DNA from: CAVQEK01 sp964596645
GTDB taxonomy: Bacteria > Bacteroidota > Bacteroidia > Cytophagales > Cyclobacteriaceae
Assembly (NCBI GenBank): GCA_964596645.1
Contig: CAZQVB010000007.1
Coordinates: forward strand, 1-64,000
Reading direction: 5' to 3'
Length of the DNA: 64,000 nucleotides
A program made the translations under genes and the position numbers. Below the pieces are notes generated by a model. It was not told the origin of the DNA. It did no database searches and saw nothing but the letters and a program-made list of their open reading frames with translations. This document shows positions 16,671-24,722 of this stretch, one piece after another; the stretch's first letter is position 1, and each line of letters opens with the position of its first letter.

Positions 16671-17465
16671 CTATTTTGCAAGTTTCACGCCGGTATGCGA
16701 TTTCCAATACTTACCAACGGCCGACAAGTATTCAGAATAATTCCAATCACGCATCACATGAGTGCGCTCCACGTCCGGTGAGCAAATGTAGGTTTCATCC
16801 AGTGGCCGCTTTTCTACTTTCAGGCCACAGGTTCTCAGCATGGCTACTATGGCCGCATGGTTGGGCGCCCACCAGTTGGTAGGATCGCCGGCAAGCCGTT
16901 TTTCTATAAAAGCCAGCTTGGGCCAACCCGGCTCCAGCATATGCTGCCTGTCATTGATCTCATAGTCGTCTTCAATTATTTTTTCAGCATGGTCGGGCAT
17001 GGTGAGCGTCTGAAACACAAGCATCTTTTTCACCTTTTGCGAAATGATGTCCAGAGCCAGCATCGGGTATCGCAGGTGGTACAACACGCCCATAAACCAC
17101 ACCAAGTCGAAGGATTTTTCCATCTTGGCCAGGTCGTACACCTGCATTTCTTTAAAGCTCACGCGGTGTTCCAGGCCAAATTCGTGTGCTGCCCAGCTGG
17201 CCTGTTTCAGATAGTGCGGGTCGAGATCGATGCCCAGCACCTGTGCTCCGCGCCGGGCCAGCTCGAAGGTGTAAAAGCCCGCATTGCAGCCGATGTCAAG
17301 CACATTCCAACCCGTAAGGTCTTCCGGTATGTGCTGTGCCAGTTGCTGCCATTTGAATTGGGGAAAATCGCCGAGAAAATGATCCGGTGCCGTACATCGG
17401 CCGTCGGGCAGGTGCAGGTTGTGAAACCAGGGCTGTAGCGACTCTATCGTTTCGTTGTTTTTCAT
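16671..17465 (-). CDS. SAM-dependent methyltransferase (CmoB-like, TIGR04290 type)
   Basis: 264 aa class I methyltransferase. WNVLDIGCNAGFYTFELARR near 53-72 is the SAM-binding motif I, and GAQVLGIDLDPHYL the acidic loop. FDLVWFMGVLYHLRYP gives motif IV. WF-NLHLPDG-x-TAPDHFLGDFP at the N-terminus is the pattern of CmoB-like enzymes; from memory this subtype (TIGR04290) recurs beside glycosyltransferases and sugar oxidoreductases in unrelated bacteria. It is the last gene of the glycosylation operon, 15 bp after the ZIP-like gene. It may methylate a sugar or lipid acceptor. Confidence 0.85.
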   Translation of the reverse strand: MKNNETIESLQPWFHNLHLPDGRCTAPDHFLGDFPQFKWQQLAQHIPEDLTGWNVLDIGCNAGFYTFELARRGAQVLGIDLDPHYLKQASWAAHEFGLEHRVSFKEMQVYDLAKMEKSFDLVWFMGVLYHLRYPMLALDIISQKVKKMLVFQTLTMPDHAEKIIEDDYEINDRQHMLEPGWPKLAFIEKRLAGDPTNWWAPNHAAIVAMLRTCGLKVEKRPLDETYICSPDVERTHVMRDWNYSEYLSAVGKYWKSHTGVKLAK

Positions 17466-17480
17466 ATTCCGATCAGCATG

Positions 17481-18194
17481 TTAAAATAAAAGTATAAGCA
17501 CTACCCCGTAAGCAGCCACACCTGTAGCAAAGGCCGAAAGCTTGCTCCTTCGTTCTTCAGGAAGCTCTTCCTTCAGCACATTGAGTATGACGCTGCCGCT
17601 TACGAGGCTAAAGAGGGTAATGACAAAGTTGGGATGCACCGCTGCGAACGCGGCCACAGCACCGCCCAGCACCACAGCACAACTTATCAGCCATCGTCCC
17701 TGCTTCCTATAATCATCCCCGTAGTGTTGTGCCAAGCCGAAGTCATTCACTAAGAAATGGAGCGCCATGGCTATACAGAAAGAGGTCAGTTCTTTCAGCT
17801 CCGGAGCCAACTGCCCAATGATGAGGTAGCCGATGATGAAGTTGTAGACGAAATATGAAAATATATGCAGCCAGAAAATCTGTTCGATTTTAGATTGCTC
17901 AGCCTCATTCTTCTCCTCTTTGATAAGGCGCTCTAAAGCAAAAAATATCACCAGACCCAATAGCGCCATCGCGTAGGTAAACTTGCCGTTCAACCAGTTT
18001 TGCCCTGTATTTTCTGAATATTCTCGCTGATAATCGCCCAACTCCGGCAGCAGGTGCAGAAAGATGTAGGCCAACGAGGCGCCGCCGGCAAATGAGAGCC
18101 AGGTGCTCCTCGGTATGTCTTGCAAGGCCATAAGCCTGTTGGCAAACAGGTGCACGAACACAAGTACGACCACGCAAAGCCAGGCGACGAGCAT
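17481..18194 (-). CDS. ZIP-like membrane protein
   Basis: 237 aa with about seven hydrophobic helices. FAGGASLAYIFLHLLPELG near 35-53 carries the H-x2-PEL pattern of ZIP metal transporter helix 2. A later membrane helix holds ALHFLVNDFGLAQHYG with a His-Asp pair, and GSVILNVLKEELPEERRS is the ZIP-like last helix. A long charged loop (KEEKNEAEQ) lies mid-protein. The usual His-rich loop and the full HN-x-PEG motif are missing, so metal transport is uncertain. It is embedded in the glycosylation operon (1-bp and 15-bp gaps), the only membrane protein there. Confidence 0.6.
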   Translation of the reverse strand: MLVAWLCVVVLVFVHLFANRLMALQDIPRSTWLSFAGGASLAYIFLHLLPELGDYQREYSENTGQNWLNGKFTYAMALLGLVIFFALERLIKEEKNEAEQSKIEQIFWLHIFSYFVYNFIIGYLIIGQLAPELKELTSFCIAMALHFLVNDFGLAQHYGDDYRKQGRWLISCAVVLGGAVAAFAAVHPNFVITLFSLVSGSVILNVLKEELPEERRSKLSAFATGVAAYGVVLILLF

Positions 18195-18195
18195 A

Positions 18196-19269
18196 TCAGG
18201 TTGTGTATTCTTTGTTTATTTCTTCAAAATAGTGCAGCAGTTCGAGGGCGCGACTGGCGGCTGTATGCTTCGCCAACACCTTCGCTCTCGCCGCATCGGC
18301 AATGCTTTGCCGGGCAGACTGTGTGGTTTCATGCAGCAGCACAAGCATTTCTTGCGTATTTCGCGCTATCATTATTTCCTTTCCTTCCTCAAACAGATCG
18401 GTGAGGCCTTCCCAGTAATCGCTGATAATGGGCACGCCACAAGCTGCGGCTTCAAACAGCCGCACACTGGGAGAATAGCCTAATTGTACCATGGCCTGTC
18501 GCGTCACATTGAGTGTATAGTGCTGGCTGTTGTAGAAGGTGCGGTGCCTGTGTGGCGGCAGATGCTCCAGGCGCTCCACATTGTCGGGCCAGCGAATGGC
18601 GTCAGGATAGGCAGGCCCGGCTACTACAAAAGCCGCGTTCCTCATCTGCCTGGCGGGCTCCAGCAGCAGCGCATCCACAGTGGGTTGTCGGTCGTCGCTG
18701 TAGGTGCCGAGGTAGCCCATCAGCCATTTTTTTTCTGCTTCAGCAGGATAGTAATGTTTTTCATCGACAGAGCAGTACAAGGCTTTGGCACATTTGGCAT
18801 CCCATTGCTCCTCCAGCAGGGTGAGCACTTTGCCTCCTGAAAAAGAAAGATACAGATCGAACTTCGGGATGAGCGCCGGCGTCAGATATTCATAGTCGCC
18901 TTTTTCCAGCTTCTGCAGGGTGACGGGGGTGTCGATATCATAAAATGCCTTCACGCCTGAGGCGGTCTCCATCACCCATTGGCATACCTGCACGCCATCT
19001 GGCACATAGGAGCCCACCATCACCATATCTGCACTGCTAATGAGCCCGAAATGGTCTTTTTTCAGTTGATCAATATTTTCATAGAATATAAGCGCATAGC
19101 CATCACCCACCTCAAAGTCGCGATGGGCTTTGTACCAGGGTTTGTCGTGTTCCAGAAAATAAACCTCATGACCAAGCCCGGCCAGTGCCGTGACCAAGCC
19201 GCGATACGTGGTGGCATGGCCGTTGCCCCAGGATGAGCTGATGGTGAGGCCTATGATGGCGATTTTCAT
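18196..19269 (-). CDS. CgeB-like glycosyltransferase 1
   Basis: 357 aa. The N-terminus MKIAIIGLTISSSWGNGHAT-type start plus TYRGL-x-ALAGLGHEVYFLE is that of CgeB-type transferases. The C-terminal half carries the glycosyl transferases group 1-like domain: GYSPSVRLFEAAACGVPIIS followed by DYWEGLTDLFEEGKEI. GT-B fold, sugar-nucleotide donor unknown. CgeB of Bacillus adds sugars to the spore surface. It overlaps nothing but is packed 1 bp from the ZIP-like gene and 21 bp from the frameshifted homologue upstream. Confidence 0.85.
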   Translation of the reverse strand: MKIAIIGLTISSSWGNGHATTYRGLVTALAGLGHEVYFLEHDKPWYKAHRDFEVGDGYALIFYENIDQLKKDHFGLISSADMVMVGSYVPDGVQVCQWVMETASGVKAFYDIDTPVTLQKLEKGDYEYLTPALIPKFDLYLSFSGGKVLTLLEEQWDAKCAKALYCSVDEKHYYPAEAEKKWLMGYLGTYSDDRQPTVDALLLEPARQMRNAAFVVAGPAYPDAIRWPDNVERLEHLPPHRHRTFYNSQHYTLNVTRQAMVQLGYSPSVRLFEAAACGVPIISDYWEGLTDLFEEGKEIMIARNTQEMLVLLHETTQSARQSIADAARAKVLAKHTAASRALELLHYFEEINKEYTT

Positions 19270-19290
19270 ATCTGCTTTATTGGTAAATAA

Positions 19291-20393
19291 TTATAGAATG
19301 ATGCCGGATTCCTTCGGCTGTGCCGACAGCAATTCTTCCAATTGCTGTGCCCTATGCTGGTAGGTATGCCGCTGCAGTGCTGCCGCCAATGCAGCATCGC
19401 CAATACTGCGTGCGCGCTCGGCAGACAGTTCCCTCAGGTACTCCCGTACATCGCTGGGCGAGTTGGCCACCAGTATTTCCTGGTCGGGCTCAAAGAAATG
19501 GGATATGCCTTTCCAGCCATCGGTGATGATGCATGCGCCTGCTCCGGCTGCTTCAAACACCCGCGTAGCCGGCGAGTAGCCATAGCTGGCCATGCTGTCG
19601 CGGCTGATGTTGAGTATGGCGAGGGGCGAGCAGTTGAAAGCATTGTGTGCTGTGGTGGGCACATGGCCTACATATCGTACGTTGGGTGGCAAAGGTTTGT
19701 CTGCCCATCCGCTGCCTCCGAGTACAAATTGCTTCTCTGGCAGTGCTGAGCCGTCTCTATGAAAAACTGCTCTACACGCCGCTCACGGTCGGGCAGGCGA
19801 TTGCCAAGAAAAGCCAGGTCGCAGCCGTATCGGTCGTCGGGTGGTACGGGAAAATGCGTTTCCGGATCGAAAGCATTGAAAACGGATGTGCAGTGTTGAG
19901 CACCGAAAGATTTATAAGCATTCTCCACCGGGGAGCCACCACCATAGGTGAACACGTGGTCGTACTCCGGCACCAGTTTTCTGAAGTAATCGCCCTCATC
20001 GCGAATCATGCGGTCGAGCGTGGCCGGTGCATCTACATCCCAAAAAAACACCTGCTGCCCTTGTTGCCTTTGCTGCAACACCCGCTCCTCCAGTTCTCTG
20101 TCGAACACGCCTACGCCGCTGGCTTTGATCACAATGTCGGCATCTCGTGCCTCCCGCAGGCATTCGGCAAGCGCATTGGCATCGGGTGCATATACCACCA
20201 CCCGAGCGTAATTGGGGTCGTCGATATCGCGGTTGGCCTGCCTGTCGTAAGCGTCGGGCTCGTAGAAGGTAGTGCGGTGATGCTGCGCGTACAGTGTTTT
20301 GATGATGCCGCGATAGTATGTGGCCGCGCCATTCCAATAAGCGCTTACCAGGCTGCTGCCAAAAAAGGCAATATTCTTTCCTTTGCTCCTCAT
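19291..20393 (-). pseudogene. CgeB-like glycosyltransferase 2, frameshifted
   Basis: From ATG 20393 (MRSKGKNIAFFGSSLVSAYW) the frame is homologous through FFIETAQ at about 19750. The homology then moves to another frame reading LPEKQFVLGGSGWADKPLPP and NVRYVGHVPTTAHNAFN, on to GYSPATRVFEAAGAGACIIT and the stop at 19291. Adding one G after CAG in GGCTCAGCACTG (19741-19752) would join the halves into about 367 aa. The start overlaps the upstream gene's stop by four bases (ATGA). Both halves keep conserved motifs, so the break is recent, or a sequencing error or programmed shift. Confidence 0.85.
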
Positions 20394-21505
20394 ACGCTGG
20401 TTTTTATAGCTTTCGATTGAATGATGTCTTTCATGATGCCCATCAATTGCTCGGCCCTGTGCCGGCAGGTGTGTCTGTCGAGTATGGTGTGGTAGGCATG
20501 CTCGCACATGGCCCGACTGAGCTGAGGCTTGCTGATCACCTGATGCAGCAAATCAGTCATTTCCTGTCCGCTGCGGGCCATCAGGTAGTCTTTGCCTTCT
20601 TCAAACAATTGCTCTACATCTTGCCATGGTGCGCACAGCAGGGGTATTTTGCAGGCCATGGCTTCGAAGGGCCGGATGGTGGGAATACCCGGAAGATATT
20701 CGTTATAGAATCGCCGGGGCACATGTATGGTGGCTTTGTAGCGGGCAAATGTTTCCGCTACCTTGTAGGAGGGCAGCCAGTCGCCATATATAATTCCTGC
20801 CGCTGCCAGCGCTTTCATTGCATGCCCGGGATAGCGTACGCCATAAAATTTTACCCTCAGGCCCAGTGCCTTTACCGGCTCCAGTATGTATTCATGCAGT
20901 TCCTGAGTTCTTTCATCATCGCCCCAGTTGCCAATCCACACCACGTCGCCTTCTTGTTCTACACCCTCTACGGGATGGTAGTAAGTATCTGTATCGGCTG
21001 CTTCATGCCAGGTATATACCCGCCCATGCCAGCCCTCCTGCTTGTACACCTTGCTCAGTGTATCGCCAAAAGCCAGCACGCCATCGTAGTGCTCGAGGTT
21101 ATACTTTTGCATCTCAGCTTTGGCCGATACTGCTCTGTGGTGGGTGTCGTGAAACAGCAAGGTGAAATCCATCGACAATCTTTTCTGTCCTATTTGTGCC
21201 ACCAGTGCGGGGTCATTCCATTCGTGCACCAGCACCAGGTCGGCATCTTGTAGTACCCGGTTGAGATCTGGGGCGTCAGGATTGTAAAAGTGGGTGCGCA
21301 AATGCGGGAAATTTCTATGAAAATCGTCCACAGCCGTCTGGCTTTGATGTTCGATGAGGCTCTGCAAACTCCAGCCATTGCCCGGCTCATACACCTGTAC
21401 CTGGTGGCCCATTTTCTCCAACGCCGCATATATGCCGCGCAAAAAATGCGCGTTGCCGTGGTTCCAGTCAGATATTAGTGAATGATAAAAAAGTACGATT
21501 TTCAT
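20390..21505 (-). CDS. CgeB-like glycosyltransferase 3
   Basis: 371 aa. Opens MKIVLFYHSLISDWNHGNAH with FLRGIYAALEKMGHQVQVYE, the CgeB-like N-terminal domain. The donor-binding half has VVWIGNWGDDERTQELHEYI, PGIPTIRPFEAMACKIPLLC and LFEEGKDYLMARSGQEM. It shares overall plan with the two downstream homologues but is clearly diverged, so the three are probably old paralogues with different specificities. The stop overlaps the next start (ATGA), indicating coupled translation. Confidence 0.86.
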   Translation of the reverse strand: MKIVLFYHSLISDWNHGNAHFLRGIYAALEKMGHQVQVYEPGNGWSLQSLIEHQSQTAVDDFHRNFPHLRTHFYNPDAPDLNRVLQDADLVLVHEWNDPALVAQIGQKRLSMDFTLLFHDTHHRAVSAKAEMQKYNLEHYDGVLAFGDTLSKVYKQEGWHGRVYTWHEAADTDTYYHPVEGVEQEGDVVWIGNWGDDERTQELHEYILEPVKALGLRVKFYGVRYPGHAMKALAAAGIIYGDWLPSYKVAETFARYKATIHVPRRFYNEYLPGIPTIRPFEAMACKIPLLCAPWQDVEQLFEEGKDYLMARSGQEMTDLLHQVISKPQLSRAMCEHAYHTILDRHTCRHRAEQLMGIMKDIIQSKAIKTSV

Positions 21506-21556
21506 GAATAGTCATTTATGCTGCCGGTGCTGCGTGTTCATGCTTCATTTCTTTCT

Positions 21557-22642
21557 CTATAGTGATGAAGATGCTGGCTCATGCTGCAGCATGCTTTCAT
21601 ACACCGCTTTGTAGCTGTTTATCTTTTTCTCGAGTGTATACTGCCGGGCTTTCGCCTGCGCCAGTGCACCCATTTGCCGACATTGGTCGCGGTCGCGGAG
21701 CAATGCGTTGCACGCTGCAGCCAGTGCTTCGGCATCGTCGGTATCTACGTAACACATGGCGTCGGCCCAGAGCTCTCTGGTCACCTCAATATCCCCACCC
21801 ACCAATGCACAGCGGTGATGCGCGGCTTCCAGAAATGAAAGCCCAAAAGGCTCATACCTGACCGGCAACAGGTATAAGGCACTTTGCCCCAGCCATTCAA
21901 AGATTTCCTTGCGACTCAGGCGGCCCAGGAAATGCACATTGGCAGAAGAGGGTGCGGCGCCATCCGCGCTGTCGCCGGCTAAGAATATATCGCCGTGTAT
22001 GCGGCATGCTGCTCGTAAGATCAGATCTACATTTTTGGCTTCATCCCACAGGCGGCCCATGCCAAAGATGATTGGGCGCTTTGTGATGCCGCCGCGCTGT
22101 GCCGGTGGCTCCATACCGTTGTACACCACCTGGCATTGGCCGAGGTGGCCATAGGTTTTCTCATAGAGCCGCAGCATGGCCTCACTTGGCGACACCACCA
22201 CATCGGCGCAGCGAAACGCCTGCTGCACTGTACGAAAGTACCGGTGATATTTTTTGGGGAGAGGAGTCTTCCGCACAGCGTGCCACCAGGTAGCCACACA
22301 TGAATGTGCCACCAGCAGTGTGGGCAGCTGCCAGCCAAGGCAAACCTGCGGGTAGTTGTTGAAGTGCAGTAAATCTGGCTTTTCACGTGCTGCTATGCCT
22401 TGTATCCACTCGCCTGCTGCAGCCACATCGTGCCATGGATCTTCCATCCATTCCAGCTTGTATGGGCGATGGTAAAATGCTATGCCTGTACATAGTGCCA
22501 ATTGCCCGCGCTGTGCGCAGCTGGGGGCCGGGCCCATGGCCACCAGCACCACAGATATGTTGCGGCTGAGCAAACCGGCACACAGGTCGATGGCATATTG
22601 CCAAACCCCGCCTACGGTATCTGTGGTCATGAGTATTTTCAT
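21557..22642 (-). CDS. GT4-family glycosyltransferase
   Basis: 361 aa. MKILMTTDTVGGVWQYAIDL is the GT4 N-terminal glycine loop. PIIFGMGRLWDEAKNVDLIL marks the linker to the donor domain, and EPFGLSFLEAAHHRCALVGG is the E-x7-E donor-binding motif. GT-B fold, retaining enzyme, using a nucleotide sugar in the cytoplasm. It lies between the oxidoreductases and the CgeB-like set (35- and 51-bp gaps) in the same operon, so it may add the first or core sugar. Confidence 0.88.
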   Translation of the reverse strand: MKILMTTDTVGGVWQYAIDLCAGLLSRNISVVLVAMGPAPSCAQRGQLALCTGIAFYHRPYKLEWMEDPWHDVAAAGEWIQGIAAREKPDLLHFNNYPQVCLGWQLPTLLVAHSCVATWWHAVRKTPLPKKYHRYFRTVQQAFRCADVVVSPSEAMLRLYEKTYGHLGQCQVVYNGMEPPAQRGGITKRPIIFGMGRLWDEAKNVDLILRAACRIHGDIFLAGDSADGAAPSSANVHFLGRLSRKEIFEWLGQSALYLLPVRYEPFGLSFLEAAHHRCALVGGDIEVTRELWADAMCYVDTDDAEALAAACNALLRDRDQCRQMGALAQAKARQYTLEKKINSYKAVYESMLQHEPASSSL

Positions 22643-22677
22643 AATGAAGGCAGAAGGATGAAGTGCCGGTAAGCAGC

Positions 22678-23706
22678 TTATTTATAGTGATAAATTTCTT
22701 CCAGCAGCGCGGCCGATTTCAGAAATTCATTGCTTCCGGGGTCAAAGCGGTTGCTCACGGCCAGCTGCTTTGCCCACCGCTGTATGGCCTTGCCGCCCCA
22801 GTTGTCGGGTGGTACGGCCAGCTTTTGCGCTGAATTTTGATGGTAATAATTGGCCTCAAAGTCGTAAAAAGAGCCGTTGACGTTGCGGAAGCTGGCCCCG
22901 CCATGGGTACCGTATATTTTGAAGGAGATGTCGGCATCCTGGCCTACCGAAAGTTTCCAACTACAAGCCAGGCGTATGCTGATGCCACTGGATGTGCACA
23001 ATTGCGCCTCAGCATAATCCTCCACCCGCTCCCACTGATTGGAGACGGGCTTGCCATCGGCAAGAATATTGGCATAGCGCACTTCGGTAGAGGGAGCATC
23101 GAAGAGGAATAGCATCATATCGACAAGGTGCGAGCCCAGATCCATCAGGCAACCTCCTCCTGATTTTTCCACATCGTAAAACCACTCCTTATCCGGCCCG
23201 TAGGCATTGTGAAAGATGGCTTCTGCGCCATAGATCTTGCCCAGCTTTTCTTCATCTATCAGCTGCTTTATTTTCTGTATACCGTTGGTGTACCGGTACG
23301 AATAGTCGACGCCCAGCAGCCGATCGGCACGTTGGGCCTGGGCTACTACGAGCTTGGTTTCGGCCAGATTACGGCCAAGGGGTTTCTGACAAAATACGGC
23401 TTTGCCATGCTCAAGTGCCTTGATGGCCTGCTTGGCATGCATGGCGCTGGGTGTGGCAATGACGATGCCGTCAAGCTCGTCGTCTTGCAGCATATCTTCG
23501 TACTGGCTGTATAGCCGTGCCTCAGGTGCACATGTTTGCGATTGCTCAAGATTGGGCTGGTGGATATCGCAAAGTGCCAGATTCTGTGACAGTTTTGCGG
23601 CACCGAGCGCTTCAAGCCTGTTCTTGCCGATCCAGCCCACCCCTACAAAACCCAGTTTAGGTACGGCCACTTCTTTTGTTGCGGGCACTTGCATAGTCTC
23701 TGTCAT
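22678..23706 (-). CDS. Gfo/Idh/MocA family oxidoreductase
   Basis: 342 aa. GFVGVGWIGKNRLEALG (about 20-36) is the NAD(P)-binding loop. VFCQKPLGRNLAETK supplies the conserved Lys of the family's EKP motif, with Gln in place of Glu. GGGCLMDLGSHLVDMMLFLF contains the usual catalytic-region Asp and His. The family oxidises or reduces sugar or cyclitol hydroxyls. It overlaps the alcohol dehydrogenase gene by four bases; the same two activities occur fused as bi-domain oxidoreductases in some polysaccharide clusters, so these probably act together. Confidence 0.9.
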   Translation of the reverse strand: MTETMQVPATKEVAVPKLGFVGVGWIGKNRLEALGAAKLSQNLALCDIHQPNLEQSQTCAPEARLYSQYEDMLQDDELDGIVIATPSAMHAKQAIKALEHGKAVFCQKPLGRNLAETKLVVAQAQRADRLLGVDYSYRYTNGIQKIKQLIDEEKLGKIYGAEAIFHNAYGPDKEWFYDVEKSGGGCLMDLGSHLVDMMLFLFDAPSTEVRYANILADGKPVSNQWERVEDYAEAQLCTSSGISIRLACSWKLSVGQDADISFKIYGTHGGASFRNVNGSFYDFEANYYHQNSAQKLAVPPDNWGGKAIQRWAKQLAVSNRFDPGSNEFLKSAALLEEIYHYK

Positions 23707-24722
23707 TGGTCCAATTCATCATACGTAACATACGCCTTCACAAAGTTTTCAGGACATTCCTGCAGCGCATTCATTCCTTTGGCCAGGTCGCTGAAGTTGA
23801 AGCGGTGCGTGAGCAATCTCTTCATTTTCAATGTACCGTCGGCCACTTTATCTATGGCTGCCGCTATGCCGGCTTTATATCTGGCAGGGTCGCGTTCATG
23901 GGCATTGATCACGTCGATTGCTTTCCAATTCCACTGCTGCATGTTCACCTGGCGTGGTCCATCCTGATGATAGCCCGCAATGATCAGCTTTCCGTATTCG
24001 CCAATAATGGCTGAAGCCAGATCCAGTGGCCATTGCACGCCTGTACATTCTATCACCCTTTCGCAGCCACGTCCGCCCGTTAGCGAGTTTACACGCTCTA
24101 TAATTTGCCAGTGATCGTGCATGGGTATACATACATCTGCCTCATCGGCAGCCATGGTGAGGGCACTGTCGCGCCTGGATAGGGCAATGACGCGCGCACC
24201 CTTTTGCCGCACCAACGATACCAGACCCTGCCCGATAAAACCCAGGCCAATAATGGCAACCGTTTGATCGGATTGTATGTCTGCCCTGTCAAGAATGTTC
24301 ATCAGGCATCCCAGCGGCTCTCCCGGAAACGGCATGCTGTGTAATTGCTCCGGTAGGGGCACGCAGTCATGATCGTCTACAGTGACATACTCCGCAAAGG
24401 CTTCTGCGCTGAGCAAAGCCACGCGCTGCCCGAGTTGCAGGCTACACACTTCGTCGCCCTTGGCCACCACTACTCCCCAGCCTTCATGGCCGGGCGCGCC
24501 AGGCTGCTGCGGATAGGTAAACCACTCGCGGCCCTCCCACACGGGGATGTTGGAAGCACACAAGCCGGTGCCTTCCAATTGTACCAGTACCTGATGGCCA
24601 ACGGGGGGGTTCAGCGGAAGCTCCTTAAAGGTGATTTTCTCCGGCTCAGCGATCACGGCCGCCTTATAGGTGTCGCGCAGCGCTGGGGAGTATGTATTGG
24701 ATTGAATGTCAGTACTAATCAT
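23703..24722 (-). CDS. Zinc-type alcohol dehydrogenase (MDR) without structural-zinc loop
   Basis: 339 aa from ATG 24722; an ATG 12 bp upstream (24734) is also possible. GTGLCASNIPVWEG provides the catalytic-zinc Cys and PGHEGWG the His-Glu pair. VAIIGLGFIGQGLVSLVRQ is the NAD(P) fold. The four-cysteine structural-zinc lobe expected after GQRV is replaced by ALLSAEAFAEYV, as in sorbitol- and threonine-dehydrogenase-like MDR proteins that work with one zinc. Likely oxidises a sugar or polyol hydroxyl. It overlaps the upstream fusion gene and the downstream Gfo/Idh gene. Confidence 0.87.
   Translation of the reverse strand: MISTDIQSNTYSPALRDTYKAAVIAEPEKITFKELPLNPPVGHQVLVQLEGTGLCASNIPVWEGREWFTYPQQPGAPGHEGWGVVVAKGDEVCSLQLGQRVALLSAEAFAEYVTVDDHDCVPLPEQLHSMPFPGEPLGCLMNILDRADIQSDQTVAIIGLGFIGQGLVSLVRQKGARVIALSRRDSALTMAADEADVCIPMHDHWQIIERVNSLTGGRGCERVIECTGVQWPLDLASAIIGEYGKLIIAGYHQDGPRQVNMQQWNWKAIDVINAHERDPARYKAGIAAAIDKVADGTLKMKRLLTHRFNFSDLAKGMNALQECPENFVKAYVTYDELDQ

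Noticed and set aside
20318..21253. 311-residue plus-strand frame across two glycosyltransferase genes
   Set aside because: Opposite the CgeB-like genes, Cys- and His-rich without domain pattern; typical of reverse-strand frames in this GC range.
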